Made by a program: the position numbers and the translations under genes. A stretch of 64,000 nucleotides of DNA, from contig JAHBMJ010001483.1 of the NCBI GenBank assembly GCA_018398765.1, positions 1-64,000 of the forward strand. Reading direction: 5' to 3'. Under the pieces are notes generated by a model. It searched no databases. It worked only from the letters and a program-made list of their open reading frames with translations, and was not told the DNA's origin. This document shows positions 10,801-21,181 of the stretch, piece by piece. The stretch is from Chromera velia (Eukaryota > Sar > Chromeraceae). The stretch's first letter is position 1. Each line of letters starts with the position of its first letter.

Positions 10801-12987
10801 AAGCAAGAGGCAAGTGAAGACACGCAGTCGGATTGGCGGGTCGGTCTTTTCTTGCCTTCCTTCTTTTCCTTTTCGTTCCTGAAGATCAAAGAAACAGGTG
10901 GAGGGACGCAAAGTGACAAAAGACCGCGCACAGTTGGCTGAAAGACTAGAGCATCCAGCTTATTGCACCAAATTGCATGTGCCGTCGTGCACATGCAGCA
11001 ACAGCCATGTTTTTCTTACTCTTCAACGAAGGGGGGCATGTTTCCCTGCTTCTTTTTGCCACCAGGTGAGAAAAGACTGAGACTCCCCATTTTCTCCGTA
11101 TGTCTTTTAGTTCCTCCTGTTTGGTTTGCGGGTAATTGTTTCACAAAACCGGTCGCTGCGCATGAAAGTGGCCTCCCTTTGGATGACTCAGAGCTCTGCC
11201 AAAAATCCTGCCCTGCATGCTGCTCAAACGTGTGGCTGCCTGTCTGTTTCCGAACATATAGTCTGTCTCCCTGTCTGGCTTTCTGACTGCCTAGCTGAAT
11301 GCCTTCCCATGCAGTTGCCGTTCCCTGGGACTAATATATGCGGGAATGAGAGGGAGCTGGATGGCATGGAGAAACCACTGCCCGTGTAGCCTAAGGAAGT
11401 CCGTCAGAGTCGCTGAGTGAGTCTATGGCCATCCTGGCTGCCGACTTGTTTTATCTGAAGCACTCGTTGAGCTCAGCCAGCGTGAAGGACGGAAGGCTTG
11501 TGCTGGATCTGGACGAGCACACGGGGCTGCATGACTTCGGGAGTTCAGAGGACGAAGAAGGAGGGGAAGAGGGGGAACTTCGGAGGGTACGAGAGTCGCA
11601 TAGGGGTAATGGGAGGGGGTCCTGACGAACTCCAACCGCCCCCTGTCCCCCAGCTGTCTGCAAGTGTCGACAATCCTTCTAGCAGTCCTTGTTGGCGTCT
11701 CAGTCTCTTATCCTGTCTGTTTGCCTATCTCACCCTTTCTGATTGATCGGAGGAGCAGCTGGACACATGCAGTGAGTGGGTGAGTGGATGCCTTAAGACA
11801 GGAGGAGATGTTCTGTCTGTCTTGACAGCCCACACACTTCATTCATGCTGTGCACTCATGCACCAGGCTGCAGAGAAGGACGAAAAAAACTGTATTCGAA
11901 TTATATATTTTCTTTCTTTTTGCTGATTGGTTGACTGATTATATATTTTCTTTCTTCTTGCAAGGATTATATATTTGACTGATTGGTAACTGTATTATAT
12001 ATTTTCTTTCTTCTTGCAAGACTGATTGGATCATATATTTTCTTTCTTTTTCGAAGGATTATATATTTTCTTCTTAAGGAAACTGTATTTGACTGATTGG
12101 TTAATAATATGGTATTATTAATACCGTTGATTTGGTAACTATTTTGGTAACAAACGCGGTTCTCATCATCATCATCATCATACATCATCACCATCCATTT
12201 ATTTCTGAACTTCCAGCGTTCGACATCAGTCACTCAGTGATAGTCAGACTGAGTCAATCAGGGCACTAGGATCAGCCAGTCCTCCCCATAGGAGAAAACA
12301 CATACCGAAACCTAAAAACGCAAAAACGAATCCGTCTACCCTTCTAAGCAATAGAAGTGGCTAACTCTCAACTGAAATGTGGTCCGCTCATCTGTACATG
12401 CCCCTGGCTTCCAGTCTGAGCTGTTGTATCAGCTTGGGAGGAGTCAGGTCGGAGCTGTGCGACCTGTTCCCCGGCTTTCCGATGTCCTTCTCTCCTCCTA
12501 CTTTGTTTTTCTTCCCCCTTTCTGACTGACTGTACATATATTAAGTTAAGTAAGCTCTGAACAATGTGACAACGCCTCAAAGCTTGCTGATGAAACACCG
12601 AATTAATTATGGTCACAGAGAAGAGAGATCTTGAATTCCCCTTCTGGTTCTGTTTCCCTACGGTTCCTGTTCCATCCGTTTATCAACCGTCTCAGAGAGT
12701 CTGTTAACGTATGGCATATGCTCTTAGTACAATCACTTTGATCTGACTATAATTGTATTCCAATCGATACGGCGTCGAATACGCTCTGTATTGTTCATTC
12801 TACAAACTACATATTATTGAGGAAATTCTGTATATATAATTCAATCAATGCAATTTACATGCATGCAGGCAAATTAAATACATACACTTAATTCCACAGT
12901 GCGCGCGCCTGCATAAGACCTTCTACTTCTTTATATGCATTCAATTTGCGGCTTTGGTCTCGATTGCCAAAATACTTTAGGATTCAT
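10801..12987. other. Intergenic region with one short hypothetical ORF
   Basis: A 66-aa plus-strand reading frame at 11425-11625 encodes an acidic segment (SSEDEEGGEEGE) with no recognised domain. It could be a small gene, an exon or chance. The rest is AT-rich. The stretch 11885-12120 is a degenerate array of a unit resembling ATTATATATTTTCTTTCTT, and 12162-12189 is CAT-rich. Nothing else is supported. Confidence 0.35.
11885..12120. repeat. Degenerate AT-rich tandem repeat
   Basis: At least five imperfect copies of a unit containing TATATATTTTCTTTCTT followed by TTGCAAG or TGACTGATTGG. Copies begin near 11898, 11938, 11965, 11995 and 12030. The alternating TTGCAAGGATT and GACTGATTGG tails suggest a decayed minisatellite. 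Confidence 0.6.
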
Positions 12988-13213
12988 TGTGACAGTACGC
13001 TATATACTTAGCTAGGGAACGGCCAAGTACATAGACTTGAACAAAACAGAACAAACAGGAAAGTCTGAACCTACCAGACAGGAAAGTTCTTCAGTTTTCT
13101 CGACTCCATCTTCTAGCAATAGTTAAGATGTTTATGTGAGACGGCAGTGCATTAACAGCGATTACATCATTGCTTCAACACGAGAAACCACATGACCCAC
13201 GCCCGCATACCAG

Positions 13214-15063
13214 TAGTGACCATGTTTGATTTGATTATATTTGATTTGATTTGATTTGATTTGATTTGAGCTTCAACCTCAAATATTTGATATTTGAGGT
13301 AAGATTTGAGGTTAAGTTCTTAGGGTTCCTCACTGAGTCACTGACTTACTGTCACTCTGATCATTTTTCTCATGACAATAGTTATCAGAACATTTCTGAT
13401 GTGTGTTTCAAAAATTTAAAAAAATATATATGAAATTATAACTTATTAGTTCCGTAAAAAAAAATATGCCTGTGTGGTAGTGTATATACACTAGTTACTG
13501 AGACTCACTCTAGTACTAATAGAGATTAAGAACATAAAATTGATAGATTTGAAATTGCATATGAATTTTTGTTGATACGATAAAGTTAGAGCACATACTA
13601 AAATTGAGGTGACAATCACTCAGCTTTATAGCACTTCCTTTTCCTCTTCTTCATGATCACTTTCTTCAATGTGAATCGAATTGATCGGTGGTGGGAGCTG
13701 CTGAGAGCTTTTTTTCTGGCTTTTCGGCTTTCCAGGAGTGGGTGCTCCTGGGCTTTTATTCGGTTGCGGAGAGATGACAACGGGGTGAGACGGAGAACCA
13801 TACACACGTTTGCTATTGCTGTTGGTGTTGGAACCGTCCTATTTCTGGGCAGCTAAGCATCCAGAGTTGGTAAGTTCGGCTACCTTCTGTGCCATGCCAG
13901 GGCCGACAACAAGCCCCTTGTATTGAAGGTGAATATAGAGAGGTCGGTAGCCTTCCTCACCCGGAGTGATGACTTTCTCAGGAGGGAGAAGTTTCCCCCC
14001 AGCCTTCTCAGCATTTGCGTCTGCGGCCGCCTCCTTTAGTTTCAAATTGGTCCTCCTGCCGGGCCCTACAGGAGCGGCCCCCCCTTCAGCACTGTCAGCA
14101 GCCCTCCCGTTGCCTTTTCCCTTACCTTTCTGGAACTGCTCCACAGCGATAGGGAATGTAGAGATCGTAGCGGGGGTTCAGTGCCTTGACCAGCTTTCGC
14201 AATGCCTCGTTTTCTGTGAGATGAGGCTAGCCAGCACTGGCCAGAAAGTCAGTGATCAGCATATTGCACTTGATTCTCTTCTTATGCGTCTCTACATATA
14301 GTGCAACCACGGTTTCTGCTTCATCTTTGGTGGGGAAAAACGTTTACATGTCAGGCTGCTTCGTCCCCCCCACCGCCTCCGACCGCTTCTCCTGTCTTTC
14401 TTGGAGCAGCTGCACATGTTTGTTAGATGTGATCGTCAAGCCATACTGATTGATGAGGTGGGTTTGAAAAGAACTGGTTGCCGCTGCTGCATACTCATAG
14501 CTACAAATAGTTTCTCCTTACCCCTCGGCTCCTTGTATTTTCACCTAACACTGAATCACATTTGCCCCCTTTTGCACGGACCATATTTTTTTTGCGTACC
14601 CGGCTCTAAAAACAAATGCTTCCTTCTTCCCGTTCGACCCTGTCAGATTGTGTGACATGTCTTTACGGGGTGTAAAATGTTTGCAGACGCTCAAAAAGGG
14701 GGCCGTAAAAGATGTTCCAGCACCAGAAAAGTCAACACAGCTATTTGGGAAAACGTTCAGCTGATCGGTTTACCTCTGCATGAAGTAAAAGAGGGCGAAA
14801 CGTCAATTTCAGTGCAGCTCAAAACGTTTTTTTTTTTTAGAGCAAAACATCAAAATTTAGGTTTTTCCATTTGAATCAGCATGCGTGACGGATTGGTACT
14901 TGCAAAAGTTTTTTCGGGACCTTCATATTTGAGGTTGAAAGTCATATTGATCAAATATTTGATCGTATTTGATAGGTCTTTAAATACTAGGTCCTTCCTG
15001 ACTAGATATTTGATTTGAGCTTAAGCCCTACCTCAAATCAAATCAAATCAAACATGGTCACTA
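13214..15063. mobile_element. hAT-superfamily DNA transposon nested in the copia LTR
   Basis: The terminal inverted repeats are at least 23 bp and perfect, beginning TAGTGACCATGTTTGATTTG at 13214 and ending with its complement at 15063. They fit the TAGNG hAT terminal consensus. The flanking direct repeats are CATACCAG at 13206-13213 and 15064-15071, the 8-bp duplication expected of hAT. Subterminal TTTGA pentamer arrays lie at both ends. A degenerate transposase fragment lies inside on the minus strand. The size and broken frames indicate a non-autonomous or dead copy. Confidence 0.9.
13626..14470 (-). pseudogene. Decayed hAT transposase-like coding remnant
   Basis: On the minus strand, 14150-14222 reads LTENEALRKLVKALNPRY followed by DLYIP. 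This resembles the N-terminal core of hAT transposases, where a leucine-rich segment leads to LNPxYxxP. After a frame change, 14144-13839 is open and lysine/glycine-rich, and is interrupted by a TAG. The same frame then continues to a TAA near 13626, ending in an acidic EEEEKEVL tail. Stops and frame changes make an active enzyme impossible. The family call rests mainly on the element's ends plus this short motif. Confidence 0.5.
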
Positions 15064-15332
15064 CATACCAGTGTGTGTCTGACTGATTGAACTGTCATCC
15101 TATTACTTTCAACCACTGACAGACTGATTGCACTCACAGTTTCCTTCAATCACACGAGTTCACATTCAAGCATATTCAAGCCCGACTCAAGTATCTCTGG
15201 CGCATGCACTCAATTCAAGTCTGAACAAAGAATGACACACTGACGTACGCATGCAGGCCTCGGCCCACTAAAGGTCCGCGTAGCCCGCCCAGCGTGCCTC
15301 GACACGCCGCCCCGCATGCACTTTCTCTCACA

Positions 15333-15348
15333 GATCACCCCCTGTCTG
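15333..15348 (-). promoter_or_regulatory. Polypurine tract of the copia element
   Basis: On the minus strand, GACAGGGGGTGATC abuts the 3' LTR start (TGTGAGAG). Its position and purine richness fit the plus-strand primer of an LTR retrotransposon. Confidence 0.5.
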
Positions 15349-18300
15349 AACTGCGAACGCCGGTGAACGCGAGTAGGGAAGACATACTGAGAAAGAAGAA
15401 ACTTGGAAACACTCAACTGCAACGAAGGAACTTCATCTGTCTGTCTGTATGCATGAAACCTGACGGAACCCACTTCACCTTCACCTCCAACTCCACAAGG
15501 TTCTCTAACACATACTCCAACTCACCCTGCATGCGAGGCTTGCTCTTACACTGCTTGCTACTCAACTGAAACATCAACGGCTACGAGTCAGTCACAACAA
15601 CAACAAGAGGCATCTTTCCCCACAACTTTCTGACTAAGTGAGTGATCGACCATGAGGACTTGACTGCATCATGCATGGCAAGCAACTCAGCTGAAGCCGT
15701 TGACCCCAGCTTTCTTGCTAGCTTCTTACTGAGCTAAAACATGGTGTTGTCCTCGCTTATCTTCTCAAGATTCGTGATCTCACTTTTATCCACCAACTGC
15801 ATCTTGATTCCCAACCTCCCTTCCTTCTTTGCTAACTCATAACTCGCATCCCCCCAAACCAACAGATAGGGGACAGAAGAGACAGAAGAGAGATGCAGCG
15901 GACGAGCAGTCTCTCTAGCATGCCAGAGAGCCTTCTCAGTCGCAAGTCTTAGAACAGACGAACGGGATGAATGAAAGTTCGAGCGAGACAGGTGAGAAAA
16001 GAGAAAGGATAGAGAGGGTTGGGTCTTAACCGCCCATCCTAAACAACCAACATTCTTTTGCTGTTTAGCCTGCAGAGACAGATCCACATCCTTCTCCTTA
16101 GGCAGCAAAAGGTCCTTCTCTGTCAACGGCTTTCTTGCTTTCTCACTCACACCCTCAAACATCCCTTGAATATAACTCGACTAATCGAATAACATCTCAC
16201 CTGGACGCATACGAATGGACATGCCAACGTATAGATATAACTCTTCATTGTCCATTCTTTCTGGCTTATCAATATCGAACAACCCCTGAATTCCCTTGAC
16301 ATATCTTGACATCTTCATCAACAGAAGGAGAAAACAGAAAAAGATCGTCGACATGCATAACAAGCAACGCAATAGGCTCTCCCTTCCGATTTCTTCTGAC
16401 CAGAATAGATTTCGAGATCTCAGTCCATCCCAATGAACGCACCTTCTTCTTAAAGTAGGAGGTGTATACCTTTAGAGCGTCCTTCAGGCCGTACACAGCC
16501 TTTTGGATGCGAGCGAACACACCCGCACCGAGTCCTGGATAGATCCCCACAGGGAGGTCGGAAGGGAGGCGCAGCCATATAGTGTCCTTTATAGGGGCCT
16601 GGAGAAATGCCGTCGAGACATCCATTTTGACGGCCTGTAGTCTGCGAGACACTGCCTATAGAAACGCAACTCTGGCAAGGCTAGGGTCTGCTGTATCAGA
16701 GTAAGTCTCCAACATTCCCCAATCACGTAAGTCCTGAAACCCCCTTACCACAAGATGGGACTTGGCAACTCGCTTTCCGTCTTTCAGCTTCCACGTTCGA
16801 ACCCAACGGAGAGAGACGGCTTTCACTCCCTACTTAGTCTGCAACGTCTAAGAGAAGAGATCAAACATAGAGTACAAACACCACCTGGCAAGTTCTTTCC
16901 GATTGGACTCTTTGAACAAGCCCTGAGCTACCTCTTTTTCAGTGGCAATGATGTGACCTTTCGCATCATTCTCTCTCTGCAACAGCTTTCGCGCCTTTTC
17001 AGCCTTCATCACTGCACATGCGATCTCCAAATGGCTGTCAAACACTTTTGTAATGTGGGTTTCCTTCAACTCTCTCCTTCTCTTCCTTCTCTCCCTTACA
17101 TGTCTCTCCCTCTGACTCTTTGACATCTCAGACCACTGAACAAACTCAGCAGTCGCAGCTTCCTCTACGGCTTGCTCAGCAACGATATCGACGTCCACAG
17201 GGATCTCACTATCAGGGACAGGAGGGACAGGAGGGTCTGAGGAATCAGAAGATGGAGGGGCCTGCTCAGCTAGTCTGTCGAGAACAGACTGGGGAAGACG
17301 ACCATCAGGAGAGAATCTGATCTTAAATCTTTCCACAATGTCTTTCTGTTTCACCTTTTCAAGCTCAACAGGATGGAACATACCATCATCTCCCTCTCTC
17401 AACCGAGCAGCAGTAATGGCATACGTCTGCTTTGCCCCTTCCCTCACAACCTGTCCAGGAAACAGAGCACCGACCAACGAGCTAGAACACCTCGGAGGGG
17501 TGGGGCACGAATGCCACCAGGTGACAGGGGAAGGCGATCGTTTGGCTCTGCAACGCCGTTATCGGAAGGATCACCCCCGATTTCAGCTTCCGCATCTGAT
17601 CAATTGTCCTCCTCCCCCCAACCAACCCAAACCGAACCTCTTCCAATAACGGAATCACTCTCCCTCTCCGCAACTACGTCGCTCAGGCCTGCCGTCTTCA
17701 TCAAAGTCAATTCGCTCGACCCCCAGCCATGACTCCAACTGAATGTGCATCGGATGCACACGTAGAGCTCTCCACTAATATCCCCCCTGCCGAAGCAAGA
17801 CAGAGACAGACTATGGGCTAATAACCCCCCCAAACAGAGCACGCTCGCTCTTTTTGAAGAGCCTACCAGCAACGAAATTCTGCCGGCGGGAAGGGTCTGC
17901 CAAGCGAACAACATCCCCCGCAGTAACAGAAGGGACACCCGACCTCTTGTCAAACAAAGAACAGTTCGGTGAACGGCCAGTCGAAGGATGAACGACCTCA
18001 TTCAACGCATTTGCAGCACCAGGGATAAAAACAGGCCAGATATAAAAAGGGAGAGAACGTTGTAAAAGCAGCTTGTTCAAAAGAGAAAAGAACTCGTCAT
18101 TCACTCTTTCAACTATCGTCTATACTTCAGGAGTGCAGGGCGGAGCGAACTTAGTGTGAATGCCTTCTCTTTGATAAAAAGAACGATACTGCTCGCAAAT
18201 AAACTTGCCTCCATTGTCCGAATGGACAATCTTCAGCTTCTTTTTCCCAGCCCTCTACTACTTGCACGTCCAAGCAACCAGATAGGCCAGCGCGCGATCT

Positions 18301-19331
18301 TTGGAGCGACAACACCAGAAAGACTTGCACCGTGTGTGGAGATCAACGATCAATGACACATAGCGTACCTCCCCGATGCTTTTTCTCTTGAAATTCATGT
18401 CTTTCAGATCGTGGTAGATGTCAGCATTGAAGTTTCCCTCCGGACCCTCGGACTTTCGCTCCCACTCCTCTTCTCCGTCAACTGGAGGCTCCTTGCATGG
18501 CTTGGAGACACGCTTTTGCATCCCCACAATACAACCCCGACGCTTCAACTTTCTGTATCGAAAGTTAACTTCCCGATATGCTTTACACATGTTTTGTACC
18601 TTTCAGCACTCCCCAACAGAATACAGCATACCTACCCTCTTCTCCTTCAAGGTAGCCTCCAGGCGCTGTCTGGTGGCATGCCCTAAACGGGAGTGCAGAA
18701 CGTGGAGCAGATGCGCTTTATTCTCTTCTGACAGATCAGACTGTCCAGAGAGAGCAGACTCTGTCAGGGGAAACGTAGAAACAGGGGGACAAACACAAGA
18801 AGCCGCAATGGCCTCTTTGTTCTCAGCAAGACAGAGCACAGAAACGCTGCCCGTCTGATTAATGGGAGCTCGGAACCATCTCCCATGAATGTCCCGCAAA
18901 TGTACCCAACTAGAGTCGGAATCATCATCAGACAAATCCTCCCCCTTCAAGTGCAACTTCTTCTTCGCGTATAGCAACAGCGTACAACCGATCAACCTAT
19001 CAATACACCCTTCTCCCGGAACGATGCGTACATTCCCCCCTTCATCCTCAAATGGAAGGTGGACTATCTTGGCCCCTCTCAGAGAGAGGGGGGCAGCATC
19101 AAAGATGAGACAAAAATCAACTGACCGGTCTTGAGAAAAGACAACGAACTTCCCACACGCAGGGGTGAAAAGACCTAACGAGCAACCGGAGTTAGCAACG
19201 CATTCCCCATCATCCCCTACTATGCCAACGAAACACTCAACAGGGGTCTTTAGGACAGAAACACAAACATTCTCCCACTCTGGTTCTTCACACCACCCAC
19301 TCTGCTGTGTGTTACGCAAGGTCGCCCTCAT
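15349..19331 (-). pseudogene. pol: Copia pol remnant: protease, integrase, reverse transcriptase, RNase H
   Basis: Pieces run in copia order on the minus strand. The protease region (about 19331-18900) has ANSGCS where an active DSG would be expected. The GAG-pre-integrase segment is near 18700 (SRLGHATRQRLEA). Integrase spans about 18590-17811, with NADIYHDL, HSDNGGKF and TPEV-stop-TIVERVN; the stop sits where NG normally stands. A variable linker is at 17477-16848. Reverse transcriptase is at about 16830-16180, with MDVSTAFLQAP, KAVYGLKDA and MHVDDLFLF (HVDD in place of YVDD). RNase H is at about 15880-15600, with WGDASY, AELLAMHDAV and VVTDS. Multiple stops and frame breaks separate the pieces, so it is non-functional. 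Confidence 0.9.
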
Positions 19332-19529
19332 AGAACGCTCTCTTCCAGCCTTTGATGAGACCCCTGCCCCCCCCCAGCGGCTGGACTGAGACTGGGAGGG
19401 GGCGGCCTAAGGGCCTTTCAAAAATCCTCATTAGAGAAGGATCGTTCCCGATCCTCTCTGAGTTGGAACATGGTTCCCTTCTATATGGGAATGTACTCAC
19501 CTGTGGCCTTAGGCTGCTGCTGCTTCCTC

Positions 19530-20638
19530 TTGGGGTTTTTGGGGCAATACTTCATGTAGTGCCCAACCATACCGCAGCCCTCGAAGCTGCAGTGAACATT
19601 AGCAGCCAGGTACCCTTTTTTGGGGTCGAGGTACTTTATGTGACCGCAGTTGGGGCACGGCCAAGTCTGGGAAGAACTCGTAGCACCCGACGCCGCTGCT
19701 CCAGACTGGGACTCCTCATCCCCCTCACCTTAGAAAGACCTCTCCTTCCGGTCTAGCTTCCGGTTGCTCTCCTTCCCCCGATGACCCTTGCCTCTACCCT
19801 TCAGACGCTGCGAGCGATCAGCTGCAGCGCCAAACTCGTGGTTGCGCTTGGGGGAGGAAGAAGACGAACGACCATCAACAGGTCGAGTGATCTCATAATC
19901 CTCAGTGGCGTTGACCTTCGTATCAACGTGCACAAGGATCTTATCATAGATGAGCTCTGAGACCTTGTTCCCGGTCTTCAGAGAGGCCTTCTCAGTGGAA
20001 TTGTTCCACTTAGACTTGGTGAGCATACTCTTTAATACACGATGCTTGAGGTTGGCATCGGGCTTATAACCCACAGCGCCACACTCGCGGATGGTGTCCT
20101 TCAACTGCTTCATAGCCTTGACGATGTCCTCTCTCCCATGCTGCCCTCTCTCCAGCTTCAGGAAGATGTCCTGCCAGGCATCCTTATCAAGGGACTTGCG
20201 TCTGGTAACCTCAACTGAGATAGCTTCCAGCAAATCTGCCTTCTCCTTTCCCTCACCAACAAAGAGGTGAACTTCCTCTTGAAGGGAAGGAAAGGCTTTG
20301 AATGCACGAAGGAGGGCAAGGATCCAGAGGGCGACAACGTGCTCCTCTTTCTCCACAAAGGTCATGATAAACTTGGTGGTGAATTCGAAGGATCTTCGCC
20401 AGGTCTTGAAGTCTTTAGCGAAAGCAACACAGACTTTCTCCTCCTGAGACTTCCAGTCGTGAGACGTCTTCAACTCGGGAACCCATGACAAATCCGGCAG
20501 CTTGATGGCAGCTGTGGAGGAAGTACTCGGTACTGAATCGTTGCCAGGCATGGTAGTAGATGCAGCAGCAAAAACAGAAGAGGAATGAGCAGAAGACACA
20601 GAAGAGTCAGAACCAAGAGGCGCAAATGACTTCCGCAT
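19530..20638 (-). pseudogene. gag: Copia gag remnant with C-terminal zinc finger
   Basis: An open frame of 302 codons (20638-19730) encodes a helical capsid-like region with UBN2-type character, ending in a basic RKERSF segment and a TAA. The same frame resumes immediately after the stop with an acidic linker, then CPNCGHIKY and CSFEGCGMVGHYMKYC, a nucleocapsid-like zinc-binding array. It meets a second stop near 19490. One substitution (the TAA) would separate capsid from zinc finger, so this may be recent decay. Confidence 0.85.
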
Positions 20639-20671
20639 TCACAGGAGAGAACGAAGCAAACAATGAACAAA

Positions 20672-20694
20672 TGCGCTGCCTAGGAACACCAAAT
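20672..20694 (-). promoter_or_regulatory. Putative primer-binding site of the copia element
   Basis: Immediately inside the 5' LTR the minus strand reads ATTTGGTGTTCCTAGGCAGC. The TTTGG start, one base from the LTR CA terminus, fits a tRNA primer-binding site. I cannot identify which tRNA from memory. Confidence 0.4.
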
Positions 20695-21181
20695 TGTGAC
20701 GGTATGCTATATACTTAGCTAGGAAACGGCCAAGTACATAGACTTAAACAGAACAGAACAAACAAAAAAGTCTGAACCTACCAGACAGCAAAGTTCTTCA
20801 GTCTTCTCGACTCTATCTTCTAGCAACAGTCAAGGTGTTTACGTGAGACGGCAGTGCATTGACAGCAAATACGTCACTACTTCAACATGAGAAATGGTAT
20901 GACCTACGCTTGTGTACCAGTGTATGTCTGACTGATTGAACTGTCATCCTATCATTTTCAACCACTGACAGACTGATCGCACTCATAGTTTCCTTCAATC
21001 ACACGAGCTTACATTCAAGCATATTCAAGCCCGACTCAAGTATCCCTGGCATATGCACTCAATTCGAGTTTGAACAAAGAATGACGCACTGATGCACGCA
21101 TGCAGGCCTCGGCCTACTAAAAATCCGTATGGCCCGCCCAGCACGCCTCGACACGCCGCCCCGTATGCACTTTCTCTCACA
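20695..21181 (-). repeat. 5' LTR of the copia element (487 bp, intact)
   Basis: Starts TGTGAC and ends CTCACA on the plus strand; the retrotransposon reads from 21181 downward. It aligns along its full length to the two halves of the interrupted LTR at 12988-15332. Its flanking 5-mer TTCGT (21182-21186) pairs with TTCAT at 12983-12987. Confidence 0.92.

Larger units (their letters stand above)
12988..15332 (-). repeat. 3' LTR of the copia element, split by a transposon
   Basis: The LTR halves are 12988-13213 and 15072-15332 (or 15064-15332 if the second target copy is counted). Each half aligns to the intact LTR at 20695-21181. The break falls inside a CATACCAG sequence present on both sides of the inserted element. 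The corresponding site in the intact LTR reads TGTACCAG, close to the duplicated target. Confidence 0.92.
12988..21181 (-). mobile_element. Ty1/copia-type LTR retrotransposon, decayed, with nested hAT insertion
   Basis: The element lies on the minus strand, with its 5' LTR at 20695-21181 and its 3' LTR at 12988-15332. The 3' LTR is interrupted by a 1,850-bp hAT element plus its duplicated target; removing 1,858 bp leaves exactly 487 bp, equal to the intact LTR. LTRs begin TG and end CA in both orientations. Flanking 5-mers are TTCAT and TTCGT, consistent with a 5-bp target duplication carrying one substitution. Internal order on the coding strand is gag, zinc finger, protease, integrase, reverse transcriptase, RNase H. 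Integrase before reverse transcriptase defines copia. Several in-frame stops show it cannot encode an intact polyprotein. The two LTRs differ at roughly one base in ten by eye, so the insertion is old. Confidence 0.92.

Noticed and set aside
13206-15071. CACTA-type (CACTAC end) or 6-bp-duplication interpretation of the nested element
   Set aside because: The CACTA motif is in the wrong orientation. Shifting the boundary by one or two bases gives a perfect 8-bp duplication with TAGNG ends, which fits hAT better.
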